This document shows positions 62,301-64,000 of a stretch of DNA of 64,000 nt, piece by piece; the stretch's first letter is position 1; each line of letters begins with the position of its first letter. The stretch lies in contig NZ_JAAGUY010000017.1 of assembly GCF_010868145.1 (NCBI RefSeq), forward strand, positions 1 to 64,000, read 5' to 3'. A program made the translations under genes and the position numbers. Below the pieces are notes generated by a model. The model ran no database searches and had not been told where the DNA came from. It saw nothing but the letters and a program-made list of their open reading frames with translations. Source of the stretch: Nocardia cyriacigeorgica (GTDB lineage Bacteria; Actinomycetota; Actinomycetes; Mycobacteriales; Mycobacteriaceae).

Positions 62301-64000
62301 CGCCTCGCAACTCGTGCTTCCCGCCGGGTCGCAGCCGGTGCACCTCGAGCCGCTGCTGGTTACCGCCACCGAACTTCCGGGCCTGGTGGCCACGGCCGCC
62401 CAGTCGGGCTTCGACGTCACCAGTGACGTGCCGGTCCGCATCGAGCTGCTGCGTGTGGCCGATGATGCTCCCCGCGCGCAACTCGCCCCGGCGACCTCCA
62501 CCGGCTCCGCTACCGACACCTTCCTCGGCGAGCAGACCCATGTGCTCTTGTTCGTCGTCCACCACATTGCCGCCGACGGCTGGTCGTTCGCCCCGCTGAC
62601 CCGAGACCTCGCCGCCGCCTACCTGGCGCGCTCCTCCGGTTCCGCACCGGCGTTCGCACCGCTCCCACTGCAGTACGCCGACTTCGCCCTCTGGCAGCGC
62701 ACCGCACTCGGTGACGCCGCAGACCCGAGTTCCCGGCTGGCGCGGCAGCTCGCCTACTGGACCGAGCAGCTGTCCGGCCTCCCCGACGTCCTCACCCTCC
62801 CCTCGGACCGCCCACGTCCGGCGATTGCCACCAACCGCGGCGGCGCGCTCACCGGCCACCTCGATGCCGAGCTACACCAGCGCATCCAGGAATTCGCCAC
62901 CGAACACCGCGCGACACCGTTCATGGTGTTGCACGCCGCACTCGCGGTACTGCTGGCGCGTCTCGGTGGCACCGACGACATTGCGATCGGTACGCCGGTC
63001 GCCGGTCGCGGTGACGAGGCACTCGACGAGCTGGTCGGTATGTTCGTCAATACCCTGGTGCTGCGGACCCGGGTGCGCCCCGACGCCACACTGGCCGAGC
63101 TGGTCGAGCAGGCCAGAGCAGTGGACCTGGCCGCTTTCGACCACTCCGCTGTGCCGTTCGAGCAGCTGGTCGACGCGGTGAATCCGGTGCGTTCGCAGGC
63201 CCACGCACCGCTGTATCAGGTGGCGTTGACCTTGCAGAACCAGTCCAAGCCGGACTTCCGGCTCGACCGCCTCGGTATCTCCGCGCTCGAGGTCGGCGCG
63301 GCGCCGATCCAGCTCGACCTGGACTGGACGCTGACCGACCGATACACCACCGACGGTGCGGCCGACGGCATCGACGTTCACCTGCACTACGCCCTCGACC
63401 TGTTCGACGCCGATACCCCCGCCCGCTTCCTCACCGCATTCGAGCAGGTATTGCGCGCCCTGGTCGAGCATCCGGATGCGCTCGTCGGCGAGATCGAAGT
63501 GATGTCGTCGGCCGAGCGCGCTCTGCTGCTGTCGGAATGCAATGACACACACCGGCGGGTGCCCGTCGAAACACTGGACGACCTGCTCACCGCCCGCGTC
63601 GCCGCGACCCCGGACGCCATCGCGGTGGGTTTCGAGGGCTCCGTGCTGACGTATGCCGAGCTGGCGTCGAAGGCGAACCGCCTGGCCCGCAAGCTCATCG
63701 CCGAGGGCGCGGGACCGGAGACGATCGTCGGGCTCGGTGCCCTGCGTTCGATCGACATGCTCGTCGCCATGTACGCGATCGTGCGTGCGGGCGCCGCCTA
63801 CGTACCGATCGATCCCGAACACCCCGCCGATCGCATCGCACAGGTGGTCGAGGGCGCGGCGCCGCTGCTCGTGGTGCAGACCGGCGGTGCCCAGCTGCCG
63901 GAACTCACTGTGCCCGTGCTCGATTACCCGAACATCGACCTGTCCGGATACGACGATTCACCGGTGACCGACGCCGAGCGCACACATCCGCTGCGCCCGG
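53323..64000 (+). CDS. Giant nonribosomal peptide synthetase, second protein (partial, runs off the window)
   Basis: An open frame of at least 3559 codons with no stop before the window end. The ATG overlaps the preceding stop by one base and follows GGAAGGAA. Residues of about 25-125 form a truncated A-domain-like stub. Then come A6 (about 53700-55370), T6, C7 (HHIAADG near 56072), A7 (57030-58560), T7, C8 with the altered motif HHIAADA near 59265, A8 (60240-61830), T8, C9 (HHIAADG near 62560, with an insertion of about 25 residues just before it) and the beginning of A9. Codes: A6 DVWHFSLVDK (Ser), A7 DVWDFILVSK (unassigned), A8 DVPHFSMVEK (Ser-like but Pro at position 239). No epimerisation or release domain is reached, so the assembly line continues beyond 64000. 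Confidence 0.95.
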   Translation, partial: MTHADSIAAGSIGMDGAAGELVALRRAHGIDDLPGLVHIVAEIDPERTAIAHDGVTVGYAELAAELSALDEAMGGALGAGELLPIVVSGRFPALLESAESALGDLLEQLLTDAVITAAPVLTPLAPAETLIRLFEEQVRRTPDAVALEFEGTTLTYAEFSARVDALARRLRDLGVGPDALVGLALRRSLELLIGMYATLKAGGGYVPIDPDHPAERIAYVLDVARPVVVLSTAADRAVLDPAVHVLGIDGIGSRSDDCAAAISVGDLANGPAAHVNGEPESGTGWPAVSPDNIAYVIFTSGSTGRPKGVAVSHRAIVANLRWRQRLYRLGADDVVLQKTPFTFDVSVWEFFWPLQVGARLVIARPEGHRDPAYLARVITESGVTVTHFVPSMLAVFVAEPAVARSIDSVRLVFASGEALPAATAAAFRDISGATLHNLYGPTEAAVDVTAHEVTAADRDCVPIGAAADDTDLLVLDDNLRPVPTGVVGELYLAGVQLARGYLSRAGLTADRFVANPEGAPGDRMYRTGDLVRWAAGSDGGPDELEYLGRIDFQVKLRGLRIELGEIEAALLDQEEVAQAAAVVHRGAAGDQLVAYVVASGGRGAHAVGAEATVAPGGSARTEDTSRPTPLDPTALLDAVRKRLPDYMVPAELIVLDEMPLSPNGKLDRRALPEPDSDTATTEYREPATESERAVAAIFADLLAHDRIGADDNFFARGGNSLVATRALARIGTALDISVDVRDFFDNPTPAGLAALARMDAVATDRAGNAGRSAPAPWLSSVEPRPDRIPLSPAQRRMWLLNRFSIESGGATAGVDNIPVALRLRGELDIAALSAAVTDLLGRHEVLRTVYPRHEDGPVQEVCPAAAFELAAEPVADVAAAVREAAGTGFDVAEEVPVRIRLLRATTDDHTLVLVVHHIAADGVSMGPLMRDLITAYTARRDGHAPGWAPLAVQYADYALWQQRMLGDEADPQSAAARQIDFWASELAELPAQLDLPADRPRPAQATYRGAVHEFGIDAELRAAIDRVATETRSTPFMVLHAALAALSARLSGTTDIAIGTPVAGRGAAALDDLVGMFVNTLVLRTDVSADATFADLVAQVRDRDLRAFAHDDIPFERLVEVLNPARSQARHPLFQVALFMQNLGPVALELPGLSAEPVDFGAEFAKFDLQLTISDAADGYRAEFTYATDLFDAPTVREFGAKFSRLLRAAVTEPITAVGDIELLDAGELDYVTASWNASGHRVADRFLHEGFDGQVRRTPRAVALVAENPIPVELTYTELSERVNRLARFLIKTGVGPESLVVLAMPRSVELVVAMYAVSRAGGAYVPVDPSHPVERIGHILETARPHCVLSTRAAGFAAATEAPVHLLDAVDLSELSTAAIADAERRTPLHPDHPAYVIFTSGSTGKPKGVAVTHRAIANQLAWMEHEYRPRTGDIYLQKTATTFDVSLWGYFLPLRTGATLLLAAPDGHRDPRYIAETIVRHGVTLTDFVPSMLTVFAAHARREELDTLRDVFVIGEALPPETVAAFHAVSDAGLHNLYGPTEAAVSITYREVTEADAPLVPIGEPEWNSQVYVLDSRLRPVPIGVPGELYLAGDQLARGYHRRVDLTSDRFVANPFGLDGERMYRTGDLVRWTADGELLYLGRADFQVKFRGQRIELAEIETALLADPRVSQAAARLITGADGDFLAGYVIRAVGAELDVDELRESLSQRLPAYMVPTAVIELTEFPLNTSGKLDRKALPVPTLRTARFRAPVDADQRLVADVFAEVLRLHRVGLDDDFFALGGSSLDATQVTARTGAVAGIRVPVRALFDAPTVAGFAAAVGELRAEATPRPSLTRRERPALIPLAPAQQRLWFLNRLESEDTDATSTGVYNLPVVLRLTGTLDPRAMERAVLDVLIRHETLRTLYPDTESGPYQSILAADAIGLGLNPVRVRARDIDTTVAAIAGGGFEVTSELPARIALLAVDGTDEHLLVFVVHHIAADALSLTPLVTDLITAYLARTAGTEPELPELPVQYADYSLWQRELLGSADRPGDLANQQIRFWHAVLDGIPADLTLPTDRPRPARTSQRGAVVEFTVAPEVSDGLRELARRGGASLFMVVHAAFAATLARMSATTDIVVGTAVGGRGERALDGLIGMFVNTVALRSEVRPDSTFAELLGTVRDADLAAFANAELPFEQLVDTMAVDRTTGAHPLFQVMLSFGEQRGLPALDIPGLRVEPVDIADETVKFDLHLVVGDPGDAALTGSLRYATDLFDATTIESLTTRFLRVLAAVSSDPDVPVGEIELLDAAERSTVVHHWNDTAHPLASDETLAGLFAEQAARTPDAPAVTFDGPALAHQTSLDHPSPGRHPAPSRSATLSYGDLAARVNRLARRLIDLGVGPETLVALGMRRSIDLVIGMYAVTVAGGGYVPLDPDHPADRTAHILDTARPICVLTSGVDLDLPVPQIRIDHLDLAAYSPAPVTDADRRAPLRASNTAYVLFTSGSTGRPKGVAMSHGGIVNRLRWMQSAYVALDGTDALLQKTPATFDVSVPEFFWPLQVGARLVIAKPDGHRDPAYLADLMRREAITAAHFVPSMLAAFVAEESIDVPRLRHIFCSGEALPAAVAHRARALTGARVHNMYGPTETAVEITAHEVRDTDDTVLPIGGPVWNSQAYVLDTRLRPVPAGVPGELYLAGAQLAHGYLGRPDLTGDRFVANPFGAPGARMYRTGDLVAWNTDGELNFRGRTDFQVKVRGLRIELGEIEAALLALSTVAQAVVLVRDDHGTGAQLVAYLVPDGAVDVDGVRAELARVLPGYMIPTGFVVLDAFPVNASGKLDRKALPAPVFAPIEFLAPEGTTETLVADVFTALLGVDQVGACDDFFALGGNSLIATQLASRLAKATGAQVPVRTVFDAPTVRELAGRIGGAVADSALPPLIAQDRTAPIPLSIAQQRMWFLNRFDAASAGYNIPFALRLTGPLNVAALTAAIEDVIARHETLRTVYPEHDGVASQLVLPAGSQPVHLEPLLVTATELPGLVATAAQSGFDVTSDVPVRIELLRVADDAPRAQLAPATSTGSATDTFLGEQTHVLLFVVHHIAADGWSFAPLTRDLAAAYLARSSGSAPAFAPLPLQYADFALWQRTALGDAADPSSRLARQLAYWTEQLSGLPDVLTLPSDRPRPAIATNRGGALTGHLDAELHQRIQEFATEHRATPFMVLHAALAVLLARLGGTDDIAIGTPVAGRGDEALDELVGMFVNTLVLRTRVRPDATLAELVEQARAVDLAAFDHSAVPFEQLVDAVNPVRSQAHAPLYQVALTLQNQSKPDFRLDRLGISALEVGAAPIQLDLDWTLTDRYTTDGAADGIDVHLHYALDLFDADTPARFLTAFEQVLRALVEHPDALVGEIEVMSSAERALLLSECNDTHRRVPVETLDDLLTARVAATPDAIAVGFEGSVLTYAELASKANRLARKLIAEGAGPETIVGLGALRSIDMLVAMYAIVRAGAAYVPIDPEHPADRIAQVVEGAAPLLVVQTGGAQLPELTVPVLDYPNIDLSGYDDSPVTDAERTHPLRP

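Noticed and set aside
35426..64000. Recurring short motifs across the NRPS that could suggest a CRISPR-like or repeat array
   Set aside because: They are conserved A, T and C domain cores spaced by about 3-4 kb, not short direct repeats with regular spacers.

Overview
The window comes from a high-GC actinobacterium, most likely Nocardia or a close relative in the Mycobacteriales. The grounds are strong GC bias at third codon positions, frequent GTG starts, DUF3558 lipoproteins, an EspC-like type VII secretion partner, an FprB-type ferredoxin reductase, a KstR-box-preceded KshB homologue, a mycofactocin locus and very large NRPS genes. The genus is inferred from gene content and was not tested by a search.

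Region 1 (about 1-15700) holds small housekeeping and stress-type transcription units. They are an ArsR/SRPBCC pair, a pirin, an acetyltransferase, a MerR/aldo-keto reductase pair, a VOC protein, a SixA-like phosphatase, fprB, an acyl-ACP thioesterase-like protein, an EspC-like/transglycosylase pair, a quinone oxidoreductase, an AlkZ-type glycosylase, a divergent Lrp/hppD pair and two DUF3558 lipoproteins. Region 2 (about 15750-20470) is the str operon rpsL-rpsG-fusA-tuf, with a plausible promoter and a strong terminator. Region 3 (about 20500-28400) has a Pro/Ala-rich unknown protein, a secreted lipase, SPW-repeat and TetR genes, a ferredoxin reductase, an Asp/Glu racemase-family protein, an AlkD-like protein, kshB behind a KstR box, and another TetR gene.

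Region 4 (28604-33406) is a rearranged mycofactocin locus in the order mftA, fused mftB-mftC, mftF, mftG. The mftD and mftE genes normally found between mftC and mftF are absent; a short gap with a 13-bp-stem hairpin lies there. A GAF/winged-helix regulator (33540-34910) follows.

Region 5 (35426 to the window end) is a giant NRPS system in two translationally abutting genes. The first has six C and five A-T units behind an EntF/DhbF-like starting C domain. The second has at least four A domains and runs off the window. Hand-read specificity codes give Ser, unassigned, Ser, Thr, unassigned, Ser, unassigned, and a Ser-like code with Pro at position 239. The two proteins meet at a pair of truncated adenylation-domain stubs, one at each facing end. 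No epimerisation or thioesterase domain is visible, so release and final length must be encoded further right.
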